Below, piece after piece: positions 7,491 through 14,471 of a stretch of DNA of 64,000 nt (its first letter is position 1; each line of letters starts with the position of its first letter). The translations under genes and the position numbers were made by a program. This DNA comes from Microbacterium galbinum (GTDB lineage: Bacteria; Actinomycetota; Actinomycetes; Actinomycetales; Microbacteriaceae). Location: NCBI RefSeq assembly GCF_023101185.1, contig NZ_CP078077.1, positions 62,001-126,000 of the forward strand, written 5' to 3'. The notes beneath the pieces are model-generated. The model did no database searches. It had not been told where the DNA came from and saw nothing but the letters and a program-made list of their open reading frames with translations.

Positions 7491-7514
7491 CGGGCGCCTC
7501 CTAGAGTGATGGGC

Positions 7515-8075
7515 ATGGACTGGTTCACAGTGATCGGCGTAGTCGCCTCCGTGCTCGCCGCAATCGGGGTCGGCGTGCAGCTCGCCTGGTCCTGGCGAAC
7601 GCGACCCACCGTGGAGTTACAGGCGCAGCCCGCGCGGCAAGCACTCGGGCGCGAGATGTTGTACGCGCGAAACGTCGGTTCCTCCCCTGCCCGGGGCGTG
7701 GTGGCGAAAGGCTTCAACTGTGAGGTCGGGTCTGTGACCCCTGCCACCGGGCACCTGGACAGTGGCGAGATGATGTCGCTTGTCATCGAGGACGCGACCG
7801 ACGACGCCTGGGTGCTTTTCATCTGGCACCATCCGAACGGTCACTCGACCGAGCAGACGTGGTTCCCTGTTCGCGCCGGAACAGCGATGGAGGAAGAGCA
7901 CCGCGTACAGACGATGCTCTCGTGGTGGAAACGCCGAGCAATGCGACGATCACGGCGAATGATTGCCGCTCCCGGTGCATCCCTGCGAGCCTCGCTGCCA
8001 CGATCGCCGCGGAAGCTAGAGCGATTGAACCGCCGAGCATCCCGCCAAGCTGAACGGCTCCAATCCCGTTCGTGA
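7515..8075 (+). CDS. Membrane-anchored hypothetical protein (prophage accessory gene)
   Basis: The frame opens at ATG 7515 (or six bases earlier at 7509). An N-terminal membrane anchor (WFTVIGVVASVLAAIGVGVQ, residues about 3-25) is followed by a roughly 110-residue soluble domain (for example NVGSSPARGVVAKGF and LVIEDATDDAWVLFIWHHPNG). The last 50 residues are Arg/Ser-rich and overlap a convergent leftward gene, so the true end may be poorly conserved. It is transcribed rightward within the leftward early region, starting only 24 bases from the antirepressor start. That position is typical of genes expressed in the lysogen. Function unknown. Confidence 0.6.
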   Translation: MDWFTVIGVVASVLAAIGVGVQLAWSWRTRPTVELQAQPARQALGREMLYARNVGSSPARGVVAKGFNCEVGSVTPATGHLDSGEMMSLVIEDATDDAWVLFIWHHPNGHSTEQTWFPVRAGTAMEEEHRVQTMLSWWKRRAMRRSRRMIAAPGASLRASLPRSPRKLERLNRRASRQAERLQSRS

Positions 8076-8136
8076 CACTGACGAGAACGATCGTCAGGTA
8101 GTCGCCTGCGGTTGAACGGCGAATATAGAACTTCAC
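7819..8136 (-). CDS. Small membrane protein overlapping a convergent gene
   Basis: The GTG start at 8136 overlaps the stop of the HTH gene (GTGA), as elsewhere in this operon. The first 70 residues look genuine, with two hydrophobic segments (YLTIVLVSVTNGIGAVQLGG and SIALASAAIVAARLAGM, then SFAVIVALLGVS). The C-terminal third is Arg/Ser-rich and overlaps the 3' part of the rightward gene 7515-8075. Either this gene is real and the two converge with about 257 bases of overlap, or only its N-terminal half matters. Confidence 0.45.
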   Translation of the reverse strand: MKFYIRRSTAGDYLTIVLVSVTNGIGAVQLGGMLGGSIALASAAIVAARLAGMHRERQSFAVIVALLGVSTTRASSVRGALPPSLFRREQGTTSARSSDRSDGAR

Positions 8137-8408
8137 GATGCCGCCTCCGATTCACGGCATGCGGCGAACCACTCGATGACGTCTGCGCGCGAGTAGCGAA
8201 TCAGGCTCGAGCCCGGGAGCTTGTGCCAGACCGGGCCGACTTCGTCGCCCCGCGACCGAGCATCGCGCCAACGCTCTAGCGTCTTCGTGCTCACCTCGAG
8301 GATCTCGGCCAGAGCCTTCGGCGACATGATCATCGGCATCTGCTCGAAGCCTTCTGGCGCCTCTAGCGGGGCATCGGCCGTCGCGACCGGAAAAGCGATC
8401 GTGCTCAC
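8133..8408 (-). CDS. Excisionase-like helix-turn-helix protein
   Basis: A 91-residue protein with a MerR/AlpA-type winged HTH: MSPKALAEILEVSTKTLERW (residues about 28-47), then LPGSSLIRYSRADVIEWFAA, the typical recognition wing and final helix of phage excisionases. It is the second gene of the leftward early operon, coupled by 4-base overlaps on both sides. It could control integrase directionality or early transcription. Assignment to excision itself is by position and fold. Confidence 0.75.
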   Translation of the reverse strand: MSTIAFPVATADAPLEAPEGFEQMPMIMSPKALAEILEVSTKTLERWRDARSRGDEVGPVWHKLPGSSLIRYSRADVIEWFAACRESEAAS

Positions 8409-8677
8409 GACGCCACCGCCTCAGCGGACTCAATCGCGCGCTCGGCCCGGGCAATGATGCTCGACGCGGACGTGCCGAGCTCCGCGGCTACCGCTGCGAG
8501 AAGCGACGGGGTGAACGGCGCGTGCCCGTTGACGCGAGACGACAGTGTCGCGCGACGGATGCCGAGGTTCTCGGCGATCCCCTTCACCGAAGCCGTCCGG
8601 CTCCGGGCGATCTCTGACCGCACCTCGGCGGCAACACCGGCATCAAGACCGGTGAACCCAATTCGGTTCATCTCCAT
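8405..8677 (-). CDS. Cro-like helix-turn-helix regulator
   Basis: First gene of the leftward operon, 90 residues from ATG 8677 (MEMNRIGFTGL); ATG 8671 is an alternative. The HTH is SVKGIAENLGIRRATLSSRVNG (about 42-63), followed by a short helical end. The divergent repressor starts 77 bases away, and one operator copy (8653-8670) lies within its first codons. Position and fold fit a Cro-type repressor. The promoter elements imply a very short or absent 5' leader. Confidence 0.75.
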   Translation of the reverse strand: MEMNRIGFTGLDAGVAAEVRSEIARSRTASVKGIAENLGIRRATLSSRVNGHAPFTPSLLAAVAAELGTSASSIIARAERAIESAEAVAS

Positions 8678-8746
8678 GCCGTCCACTGTGAACCGAACTC
8701 GGTTCAAAGTCAAGTTGCTTGCAACAAGTGAACCGAAATGGGTACA
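8653..8746. promoter_or_regulatory. Three operator-like repeats of the immunity switch
   Basis: Three related 18-base sites occur: 8653-8670 (TGAACCCAATTCGGTTCA), 8689-8706 (TGAACCGAACTCGGTTCA, a perfect 8+8 inverted repeat with 2-base spacer) and 8729-8746 (TGAACCGAAATGGGTACA, right half degenerate). Centres are 36 and 40 bases apart. The middle site fills the spacer of the leftward promoter and the right site lies between the rightward -35 and -10. This is the expected geometry for repressor and Cro competition. Which protein binds which site is inferred. Confidence 0.75.
8685..8713 (-). promoter_or_regulatory. Leftward early promoter (PL/PR-like)
   Basis: On the minus strand a TTGACT -35 (8708-8713) and a CACAGT -10 (8685-8690) are 17 bases apart. 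The spacer is exactly the middle operator. The ATG of the Cro-like gene follows seven bases after the -10, implying a leaderless or near-leaderless transcript. Confidence 0.6.
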
Positions 8747-8748
8747 CT
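8719..8748 (+). promoter_or_regulatory. Rightward repressor promoter
   Basis: TTGCAA (8719-8724) and TACACT (8743-8748) are separated by 18 bases. The GTG at 8755 lies at the expected +1, so the repressor mRNA would be leaderless, as known for lambda cI. The right operator overlaps the spacer and -10, suggesting autoregulation. Confidence 0.6.
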
Positions 8749-8754
8749 CGGGGC

Positions 8755-9078
8755 GTGGCCAAGAACCTGCTCCCTATGGATGCCCTCATTGCCGGATACC
8801 TTCACGAGGCGGTCCAGGACGCAGGTATCACGTACCGCAAGCTCGCCGCAGTCACGGGAATGTCCATCAATCGGATCGGCATCATCCTTCGACAGGAGTC
8901 GCCGCCCGCGACGCTAGGCGAGATCGGCATGATCGGCTCCGCAGTCGGCCTCACAGCATCGGAACTCGTTGAGCGTGCCGAGAATGTCGCACGCACCAGA
9001 CAGGATTACGACCTGGTCGCTAACGACTCGATCAACGAGTTCCCCGAAGGCAACGACGCGGATTACGACCACGCGTGA
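8755..9078 (+). CDS. Prophage repressor (HTH)
   Basis: A 107-residue protein from GTG 8755, with a classic HTH in ITYRKLAAVTGMSINRIGII (about 23-42), followed by a second helical pair (TLGEIGMIGSAVGLTASELVERA) and an acidic C-terminus. The earlier in-frame ATG at 8719 is rejected because it would precede the predicted transcription start. It lies first in a rightward block with the metallopeptidase and integrase, the usual lysogeny order. It should bind the TGAACCG operators and shut off the leftward operon. Short single-domain repressors like this are common in actinophages. Confidence 0.8.
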   Translation: MAKNLLPMDALIAGYLHEAVQDAGITYRKLAAVTGMSINRIGIILRQESPPATLGEIGMIGSAVGLTASELVERAENVARTRQDYDLVANDSINEFPEGNDADYDHA

Positions 9079-9145
9079 CGGGACGCCCGCAGGCTGCGCC
9101 CCGCTGTTCGAGAAGCACCACCATGCCCGATCGAGGGGGTTACGC

Positions 9146-9583
9146 ATGGATATCTGGAATCTAGCTGCTGACATGGGGCTGACCGTCCGGGAGCGGCGAG
9201 GCGCGCATCGAAGCGGCTACGCTCCCGACGCGAACCACATCGATTTGACTCCTGGAATGCGTGGGCGCGTTCTCCGCGGCGTCATGTGCCACGAGATCGC
9301 GCATCACGTTCTCGGGCACCGCCCGACCGATTTCGGTCTCATGCGCAAGCGCCAGGAAGCCGCCGCGAACGCATGGGCGGCGCAGACACTCATCACGCCG
9401 ACGGCATACGCGGAGGCCGAGCAGCACCACGGTGGACACGTGACATCGATGGCGATCGCGCTCAACGTACCCGACGAGCTCGTGGTCGTCTTCCGAAGCC
9501 TGCTACTCCGGACGGACGATGCCGTGTACGTCGATCCGCGCATGGGCGCCGGACAGTTCGCACACCGCATCGAGGTCGGATAG
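9146..9583 (+). CDS. ImmA/IrrE-family metallopeptidase
   Basis: The 145-residue protein starts at ATG 9146 behind a good Shine-Dalgarno (GAGGGGG). The zinc-protease motif is CHEIAHHVLGH (HExxH at about 49-53), followed by the downstream glutamate helix RKRQEAAANAWAAQTLI (about 66-82). The family is known for cleaving or inactivating phage repressors (ImmA of ICEBs1) or regulators (IrrE of Deinococcus). It is placed between the repressor and integrase, so the adjacent repressor is the likely target. Its stop overlaps the integrase GTG (TAGTG). Confidence 0.85.
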   Translation: MDIWNLAADMGLTVRERRGAHRSGYAPDANHIDLTPGMRGRVLRGVMCHEIAHHVLGHRPTDFGLMRKRQEAAANAWAAQTLITPTAYAEAEQHHGGHVTSMAIALNVPDELVVVFRSLLLRTDDAVYVDPRMGAGQFAHRIEVG

Positions 9584-10893
9584 TGGCGAAGGCCTGGATC
9601 TCGGATCGCTGGGTGAAGGACGCGACGGTCACGATGCCCGACGGCACCGCCACGAAGATCAGCCCCACGAGCGCGCAGATGAAGTCGCTCAAGACGCTCC
9701 CCGAGCACTTCCGCACTGCAAAGTTCGGAAAGGGCTCGCGCTGGGAGGCCGGCTGGTATGACCCCGACGGCGTCCAGAAGAAGCGCCTGTTCGCGCGACG
9801 CACGGATGCTGAGTCCTTCATCGCGGGCATCGAGGACGACATACGCTCCGACCGATACATCGACCCCTCCGCGCGCGAGCGTACCTTCGCCGCTGCCGCC
9901 GAGGCGTGGCTCTCATCGAAGAACCGGATCAAAGACTCGAGCTGGCGCCGCTATCGCCGCGAGCTCGACAACTACGTTCTTCCCCGCTGGGGAACGCGCG
10001 CCGTCGGTAGCATCACTCGACCGCAGATCGACGAATGGATCTCGCAACTGCGAACCGGGACAGCCGTCTTCGAGTTCGACAAGAACAACCATCTCACCGA
10101 CGTCGGCCGGAAGCCTGTCGCGATGAGCGCTGCGTACCTCCGCCACGTGGTCGGGTCAACGTTCGGCGGCGCGCTGCGCTACGCCGTCGCCGAGCAGTGG
10201 ATCGGACGCAACCCGCTCGCCAAAGTCGAGTTCCCACGGGACGAGGGCGATATCGAGAACGACCTGCCGTCGCTGTCGTACATGCAGCTCGATGTCCTCT
10301 CGGCGGCCGTAGCCTCCATCTCAGGGCGCGCGAGCGACGGCGTGCTCTTCGACATACTCGCCCACAGCGGCCCGCGCATCGGAGAAGCGACAGCCCTCAA
10401 GATCAAAGATCTCGATCTCGAGCACAAGCGCGCACGCATTCACCGGACGTGGACGACCGATCGCGCCGGCCTCCGGAAACTCGGCCCCGTGAAGACCTGG
10501 GAGAAGCGCTGGCTCCCTCTCGCCGACTTCGTCGTCGACGGACTTCGGGAGATCGTCGCCGGTCGCGACCCCGAAGACTTCGTCTTCGTCACCGTTCGCG
10601 GAGCGGCGGTCGACGGCAAGAACTGGTACAACCGCGTCTGGCTCAAGGCGCGTCGAGCGGTGCAGGCCGCCATCGGCTACTCCGTGCACGACCTGCGCCA
10701 CGTGGCGGCGACGAACGCGATCGCCGCCGGCGCGGACGTGAAGCTTGTGCAGCTCATGCTCGGACACAAGGACGCTACCGAGACCCTGAACACCTACTCG
10801 CACCTCTGGCCGAACCGCGTCGACGAGGTGATCGGGGCTGTCGAGCGTCGCCGCGCCGCGGCTCTCGGCCTTGGCCAGCTCCGCGCCGTCTAG
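9583..10893 (+). CDS. int: Tyrosine site-specific integrase
   Basis: A 436-residue phage integrase. An N-terminal AP2-like arm-binding region (SRWEAGWYDPDGVQKKRLF, about 48-70) precedes a SAM-like core-binding domain (TFAAAAEAWLSSKNRIKDSS). The catalytic domain shows the first Arg in HSGPRIGEATAL (about 264), HDLRH (about 369-373), LGHKDATETLNTYSHLW and the nucleophile Tyr near 404. The GTG start overlaps the preceding stop. The gene ends near tRNA-Pro, which it presumably targeted. All catalytic residues appear intact, so it is likely functional. Confidence 0.95.
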   Translation: MAKAWISDRWVKDATVTMPDGTATKISPTSAQMKSLKTLPEHFRTAKFGKGSRWEAGWYDPDGVQKKRLFARRTDAESFIAGIEDDIRSDRYIDPSARERTFAAAAEAWLSSKNRIKDSSWRRYRRELDNYVLPRWGTRAVGSITRPQIDEWISQLRTGTAVFEFDKNNHLTDVGRKPVAMSAAYLRHVVGSTFGGALRYAVAEQWIGRNPLAKVEFPRDEGDIENDLPSLSYMQLDVLSAAVASISGRASDGVLFDILAHSGPRIGEATALKIKDLDLEHKRARIHRTWTTDRAGLRKLGPVKTWEKRWLPLADFVVDGLREIVAGRDPEDFVFVTVRGAAVDGKNWYNRVWLKARRAVQAAIGYSVHDLRHVAATNAIAAGADVKLVQLMLGHKDATETLNTYSHLWPNRVDEVIGAVERRRAAALGLGQLRAV

Positions 10894-10909
10894 CCGCCTC
10901 GCGGTTTCC

Positions 10910-10931
10910 CATGTGAGACGCATGTGAGACG
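10910..10931. repeat. Tandem 11-base repeat, possible integrase arm sites
   Basis: CATGTGAGACG occurs twice head-to-tail, immediately after the integrase stop and 77 bases before the tRNA 3' end. Tandem short repeats at this distance from the core are typical of arm-type integrase binding sites. The function is inferred from position. Confidence 0.45.
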
Positions 10932-10963
10932 GGCTGTCACCAGTCGTCCGGCGGGCATGAAAA

Positions 10964-11005
10964 AAGCCCCGGAGTTCCGCGTTTTTCCGCGGTTCTCCGG
11001 GGCTT
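10964..11005 (-). terminator. Strong (bidirectional) terminator between integrase and tRNA-Pro
   Basis: An 11-pair stem (AAGCCCCGGAG with CTCCGGGGCTT) encloses a second small stem (CCGCG/CGCGG). Leftward, it ends in a run of six T, so it terminates the tRNA-Pro transcript. Rightward, the tail is TTATT, so it may also stop integrase transcription. Confidence 0.8.
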
Positions 11006-11007
11006 AT

Positions 11008-11084
<77 letters not shown>

Positions 11085-11155
11085 TTGTTCTGCACTCTCG
11101 CGCAGGCAACTCATCCATCTTAGCCTGACGCCGGGGCCTCCGCGAACCACAGGCG

Positions 11156-11184
11156 TTGCGAGTGTCGGATGCCCGGCGTAGCGT
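11156..11184 (+). promoter_or_regulatory. Promoter of the GNAT gene, leaderless
   Basis: TTGCGA (11156-11161) and TAGCGT (11179-11184) have a 17-base spacer, and the ATG follows after seven bases at the expected +1. There is no Shine-Dalgarno, so translation is probably leaderless. Confidence 0.55.
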
Positions 11185-11191
11185 GCCGCCC

Positions 11192-11776
11192 ATGACCACG
11201 ATCACGACCGAGCTGGCCACGAGCACCCGGTGGGACGACGTGCAGCACGCGCTGACCGGAGGCGGTGACGGCGCCAGCTGTCAGTGCATCTGGCCGATGC
11301 TGCGAAACAAGGACTGGAACGAGACGACGACGCCCGAGCGCACGACGATGCTCCGCGAAGAGATCGACGCGGGGCCGCCACCGGGACTGATCGCCTACGT
11401 CGACGGCGAGGCCGCCGGATGGATCCGCATCGGCCCGCGAACGGTGCAGCGCCGCCTGGAGCACACCCGCGCGATCGCCGCCGCCACCGAAGAGCCGTTC
11501 GACGACGACTCGGTCTGGGCCGTGACCTGCTTCGTCGTGCGACGCGAGCACCGGGGACAGGGCCTCAACGGCGCCCTGCTGCGCGCGGCCGTCGACTATG
11601 CCCGTACGGCGGGCGCCCGCCTGATCGAGGGGTACCCGGTCGACACCGGCGGCACGAAGCAGCAGGCGAACGAGCTGTTCCACGGCATGCTCACGACCTT
11701 CCTCGCCGAGGGGTTCCGCCCGCGCGGCGAGCTGAAGACCGGGCGTTCACTCGTGACACTCGACCTCTCGAAATGA
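11192..11776 (+). CDS. GNAT-family N-acetyltransferase
   Basis: A 194-residue protein. The acetyl-CoA-binding motif A is VWAVTCFVVRREHRGQGLNG (about 109-128; V-x-RxxRGxG pattern), followed by the motif B helix ALLRAAVDYARTAGARLIEG and a C-terminal strand region ending SLVTLDL. The N-terminal region has a Cys/Trp-rich segment (ASCQCIWPMLRNKDW) seen in a subgroup of actinobacterial GNATs. The substrate is unknown. It is the first chromosomal gene right of the element and is monocistronic. Confidence 0.85.
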   Translation: MTTITTELATSTRWDDVQHALTGGGDGASCQCIWPMLRNKDWNETTTPERTTMLREEIDAGPPPGLIAYVDGEAAGWIRIGPRTVQRRLEHTRAIAAATEEPFDDDSVWAVTCFVVRREHRGQGLNGALLRAAVDYARTAGARLIEGYPVDTGGTKQQANELFHGMLTTFLAEGFRPRGELKTGRSLVTLDLSK

Positions 11777-11813
11777 ACCCCGACGTACCTGCGTCGACCG
11801 ATAGCGTGGAGCC

Positions 11814-12269
11814 ATGAGCGACGAGCATCCGATCATCGACGACGCCGAGCTCGGCACCTTCACCCGCGCGACGACCGAACTCACCGACGGCACGGTGCTC
11901 ACGCACGACTGGTACGGCGGTTCGCTCGTCCGCGACGACTCCTCAATCGAGCTCATGCTCGAGGGGACGTCGGCCGAGGAATCCCGCGCACGACTCCCCC
12001 GCCTCCGCGCCGTCGTCGCCGACCTCGACTCGATTCAGCGCCGCGCATCCGATGCGGTGGTCACGGCCTTCAGCCAGGGCGACCCCGAACCGTTCGAACT
12101 CGACGAAGCGGCATCCGACCTGGCGCTCGAAGCGATCGAGGCGTCGGCCGACGGCACGATCGTGCTCCACCTCACCGACACCTGCGGCACGCACTTCCCC
12201 GAGGGCTACTGGCCTGCCGCCCATCTCGGCGATGACGACACCATCACGCACGTCACCGTCGAGTCCTGA
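11814..12269 (+). CDS. Hypothetical acidic cytoplasmic protein (DUF2004-like)
   Basis: A 151-residue acidic protein with a β-rich N-terminus (GTFTRATTELTDGTVLTHDW), a central helical stretch (LPRLRAVVADLDSIQRRASD) and a C-terminal strand pair (TIVLHLTDTCGTHFPEGYWP). This resembles DUF2004/DUF2262-type proteins of unknown role, but I am not sure of the family. A TAGCGT hexamer six bases before the ATG suggests a leaderless start. The stop codon lies inside a 15-base tandem repeat. Confidence 0.65.
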   Translation: MSDEHPIIDDAELGTFTRATTELTDGTVLTHDWYGGSLVRDDSSIELMLEGTSAEESRARLPRLRAVVADLDSIQRRASDAVVTAFSQGDPEPFELDEAASDLALEAIEASADGTIVLHLTDTCGTHFPEGYWPAAHLGDDDTITHVTVES

Positions 12270-12302
12270 CCCGTCGAGTCCTGACCCGTCGAGTCCTGAC
12301 CC
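12258..12302. repeat. 15-base tandem repeat spanning a stop codon
   Basis: GTCGAGTCCTGACCC occurs three times in a row. The first copy contains the TGA stop of the upstream gene, so each further copy adds an in-frame spare stop. It looks like slippage or local duplication at a gene end. Confidence 0.8.
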
Positions 12303-12336
12303 GACCATCGACCCGCCGCGACTCTACGATGGGGGG

Positions 12337-13008
12337 ATGCACCGACGCGTCCTCTCCCCCGCGCTGGTCTGGGCCTTCACGCCCTACGCCATCGTCTCGG
12401 TCGTGCACGTCATCCTTCTGGCCATCGACAGCCCGGCGGCGGGACCGACGAAGATCCTGCTGATGCCGCTGCTGGCCGTCCCGGTGGTCGTCTTCGCGCG
12501 GCGGATCGGATCCCCGCAGGCCACGTGCCTCCTGGCCGCGGCGCTCGTCTTCTCGTGGCTGGGCGACAGCGCGGGCGCCTTCTTTCCCGCGCTTCCCGAA
12601 CTGCCGCTGATGCTCGGCTTCTTCGGTCTTGCTCACCTGGCCTACATCGCCCTCTTCGTCGGTTTCCTGACCCGGAGAAGGATGCCGTGGTGGACGCTGG
12701 TCTACGCCCTCTGGTGGATCGCGATGCTGGTGATCCTCGGACCGCACACCGATGGGCTCCTCCTCGCCCTGGCGATCTACGGGCTCGTCCTCGCGGGGAC
12801 AGCGGCCAGTTCGGCACGCAGCACCTCGATCATTGCGATCGGCGGCGCATTCTTCCTCGCGAGCGACACGATCCTCGCCTTCCACCTCTTCCTCCCCGAG
12901 GTCGTCTCCCCCTGGGGCAGCCCCGTCGTGATGCTGACCTACACGCTCGGCCAGGGCCTTCTCATCGCCGGCGCGATCGCCGCTCTCACCCTCAGGAGCA
13001 CTCCATGA
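12337..13008 (+). CDS. Lysoplasmalogenase-like (YhhN/TMEM86) membrane protein
   Basis: A 223-residue protein with about eight hydrophobic segments and the family's characteristic residues: FSWLGDSAGAFFPALPELPLMLGFFGLAHLAY (acidic residue in TM3, then GLxxFxxAHxxY-like) and FFLASDTILAFHLF. YhhN-family proteins hydrolyse vinyl-ether lysophospholipids in animals; the bacterial role is less clear. A TACGAT hexamer six bases before the ATG suggests a leaderless start. It overlaps the downstream S4 gene by ATGA, so the two are co-translated. Confidence 0.8.
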   Translation: MHRRVLSPALVWAFTPYAIVSVVHVILLAIDSPAAGPTKILLMPLLAVPVVVFARRIGSPQATCLLAAALVFSWLGDSAGAFFPALPELPLMLGFFGLAHLAYIALFVGFLTRRRMPWWTLVYALWWIAMLVILGPHTDGLLLALAIYGLVLAGTAASSARSTSIIAIGGAFFLASDTILAFHLFLPEVVSPWGSPVVMLTYTLGQGLLIAGAIAALTLRSTP

Positions 13009-13391
13009 GCACCACCGCACGTGTCGACAGCTGGCTCTGGGCGGTACGCGTCTACAAGACCCGCTCCGCTGCGACCACGGCATGCCGCGCGGGGCATGTG
13101 CGCGTCAACGGCGACAAGGTCAAGGCGGCGCAGGCTCTCAAGATCGGCGATGAAGTGCGCATCCGCATCGCCGGATTCGACCGCATCCTCTTCGTGCGGC
13201 AACTCCTCGTCAAGCGCGTCGGAGCACCCCTCGCCGCCGTCGCCTACGACGACCGAACCCCCGAGCGCGAGCCCCAGGCGGCGCTCGGCCTCCGCGACCG
13301 CGGGGCCGGACGCCCCACCAAACGCGAACGCCGGGAGATCGATCGCCTGCACGCGCGGTCCGAGCGCGGATCGGACGATTTCCTCCGCTGA
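13005..13391 (+). CDS. S4-domain RNA-binding protein (HslR family)
   Basis: A 128-residue protein with the S4 motif RVDSWLWAVRVYKTRSAATTACRAGHVRVNG (about 6-36), as in Hsp15/HslR, then a basic tail (GRPTKRERREIDRL). E. coli Hsp15 rescues stalled 50S subunits carrying nascent-chain tRNA, and the same role is plausible here. Coupled to the lysoplasmalogenase gene by a 4-base overlap. It converges with the NUDIX fusion gene across a 35-base gap. Confidence 0.85.
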   Translation: MSTTARVDSWLWAVRVYKTRSAATTACRAGHVRVNGDKVKAAQALKIGDEVRIRIAGFDRILFVRQLLVKRVGAPLAAVAYDDRTPEREPQAALGLRDRGAGRPTKRERREIDRLHARSERGSDDFLR

Positions 13392-13426
13392 CGTCCGCTC
13401 CGGGAACACCGCAGCGGCGGACTCGT

Positions 13427-14320
13427 TCAGAGCCGCTCGAGCAGCCATCCCGCCGAGCGCACCTGCGCCGGCTCGGTCCGCCGGATGCGGTCGGCGAGCT
13501 CGCGGTCGCTCGTGACCCCGAAGACGTTCGCTCCGGAACCGACGCGCTTCTCGACCTCGGCGACGATGGCGTCGTCACCGGCGGCATCCGCGCGCACGAT
13601 CGAGACTCCGTGCGGATGCGCGTCGAGCGCCCGCGCCTGGCCCTCGACCACGAGCGACACCTCCGGGAACCACTCGGTTCCGCCGATGCCCAGCTCGGGC
13701 GCTGCGATTGCGACGCCGTCCAGCCGCCCGGCAAGTCGCTCGGCGGCGCCGGCACGATCCTTCCACCAACCGTCGGGAACCGACCCGACCACGTTGGCCG
13801 CATCGACGACGAGGGCCACGCGCTCTTCGAGAAGGCGGCGCAGCTCCGGCCAGGCGCGGGCGAAGCCGGGATGCAGCGGCCGGGACTCCACGTCGTCGAT
13901 GGCCACCCACTCGAGCGCGACGCTCTCCGGGTCGCTGATCACAGGCTCGAAGGGTGTCTGCACATCGGCGACGACGGTCGTGTACGACCAGATCTCGAGA
14001 TCGAGCACGCTGGTGAATCGCGGGCGGACGGCGCCATCGGGCACTCCCGCTTCTTCCCGTGCCTCGCGCAACGCGCCGACGATCGAGCTCTCGCCCTCGT
14101 GCAGCGCGCCGCCCGGCAGGCCCCAGGTGCCGCCGAAATGGCTCCAGGCGACGCGGTGCTGCAGCAGCACCCCGCGTTCGGCATCCACGGCCAACAGCCC
14201 GGCAGCGCCGAAACGCCCCCAGTACCGCTCCCCCGAGTCGGCAACGACCCAGGCATCCCCGGGGTCGCGCGGCCCCTCCGGGCGGCGCGGCTCATCGAAA
14301 GCGGGGGGAACGATCGTCAC
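13427..14320 (-). CDS. NUDIX hydrolase fused to a NYN/PIN-like domain
   Basis: The N-terminal domain (about 40-165) carries a complete Nudix box, GALHEGESSIVGALREAREE plus AGV. From about residue 166 the protein changes to a Rossmann-like nuclease pattern: VALVVDAANVVGSVPDGWW, then VSLVVEGQARAL, GDDAIVAEV and VFGVTSDRELADRI. These acidic residues at strand ends resemble NYN/PIN RNases. A nucleotide-cleaning enzyme joined to a ribonuclease-like module suggests RNA turnover or cap-like end processing, which is an inference. It starts with GTG, has little room for a leader, and is transcribed alone toward the S4 gene. Confidence 0.75.
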   Translation of the reverse strand: MTIVPPAFDEPRRPEGPRDPGDAWVVADSGERYWGRFGAAGLLAVDAERGVLLQHRVAWSHFGGTWGLPGGALHEGESSIVGALREAREEAGVPDGAVRPRFTSVLDLEIWSYTTVVADVQTPFEPVISDPESVALEWVAIDDVESRPLHPGFARAWPELRRLLEERVALVVDAANVVGSVPDGWWKDRAGAAERLAGRLDGVAIAAPELGIGGTEWFPEVSLVVEGQARALDAHPHGVSIVRADAAGDDAIVAEVEKRVGSGANVFGVTSDRELADRIRRTEPAQVRSAGWLLERL

Positions 14321-14423
14321 CCCTCCACCCTGTCACAGCCGCCGCGTCCGGGCATCGAATCGGTCACAGAGAGAAAACAGCGCTCACCCGATGGAGCTGC
14401 TGCAGAAGCCCCTGACATGCGAA

Positions 14424-14455
14424 AGCGGGCGCACCCAGGAGAGGATGCGCCCGCT
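14424..14455 (-). terminator. Terminator of the parA-der operon
   Basis: A perfect 10-pair stem AGCGGGCGCA/TGCGCCCGCT with a 12-base loop sits 17 bases after the der stop. Leftward it is followed by TTCGCA, a weak T-rich tail. Confidence 0.7.
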
Positions 14456-14471
14456 GTCACGAGTACGAGGA

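Larger units (their letters stand above)
1..11007. mobile_element. Right end of a prophage / integrative element inserted at tRNA-Pro
   Basis: The block has the layout of a temperate actinophage early region: a leftward operon with an excisionase-like HTH, antirepressor, exonuclease, annealing protein, HNH protein and DNA methyltransferase, plus a rightward repressor, metallopeptidase and tyrosine integrase. The integrase ends about 115 bases from the 3' end of a tRNA-Pro gene, the usual target for this class of integrase. No structural or lysis genes are in view, so a complete prophage is an inference; the rest would lie left of the window. The exact core attachment sequence cannot be defined because the other junction is not present. 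Confidence 0.85.

Noticed and set aside
14321-14423. Small gene between the NUDIX fusion and der
   Set aside because: No frame with a plausible start, ribosome site and protein-like composition.
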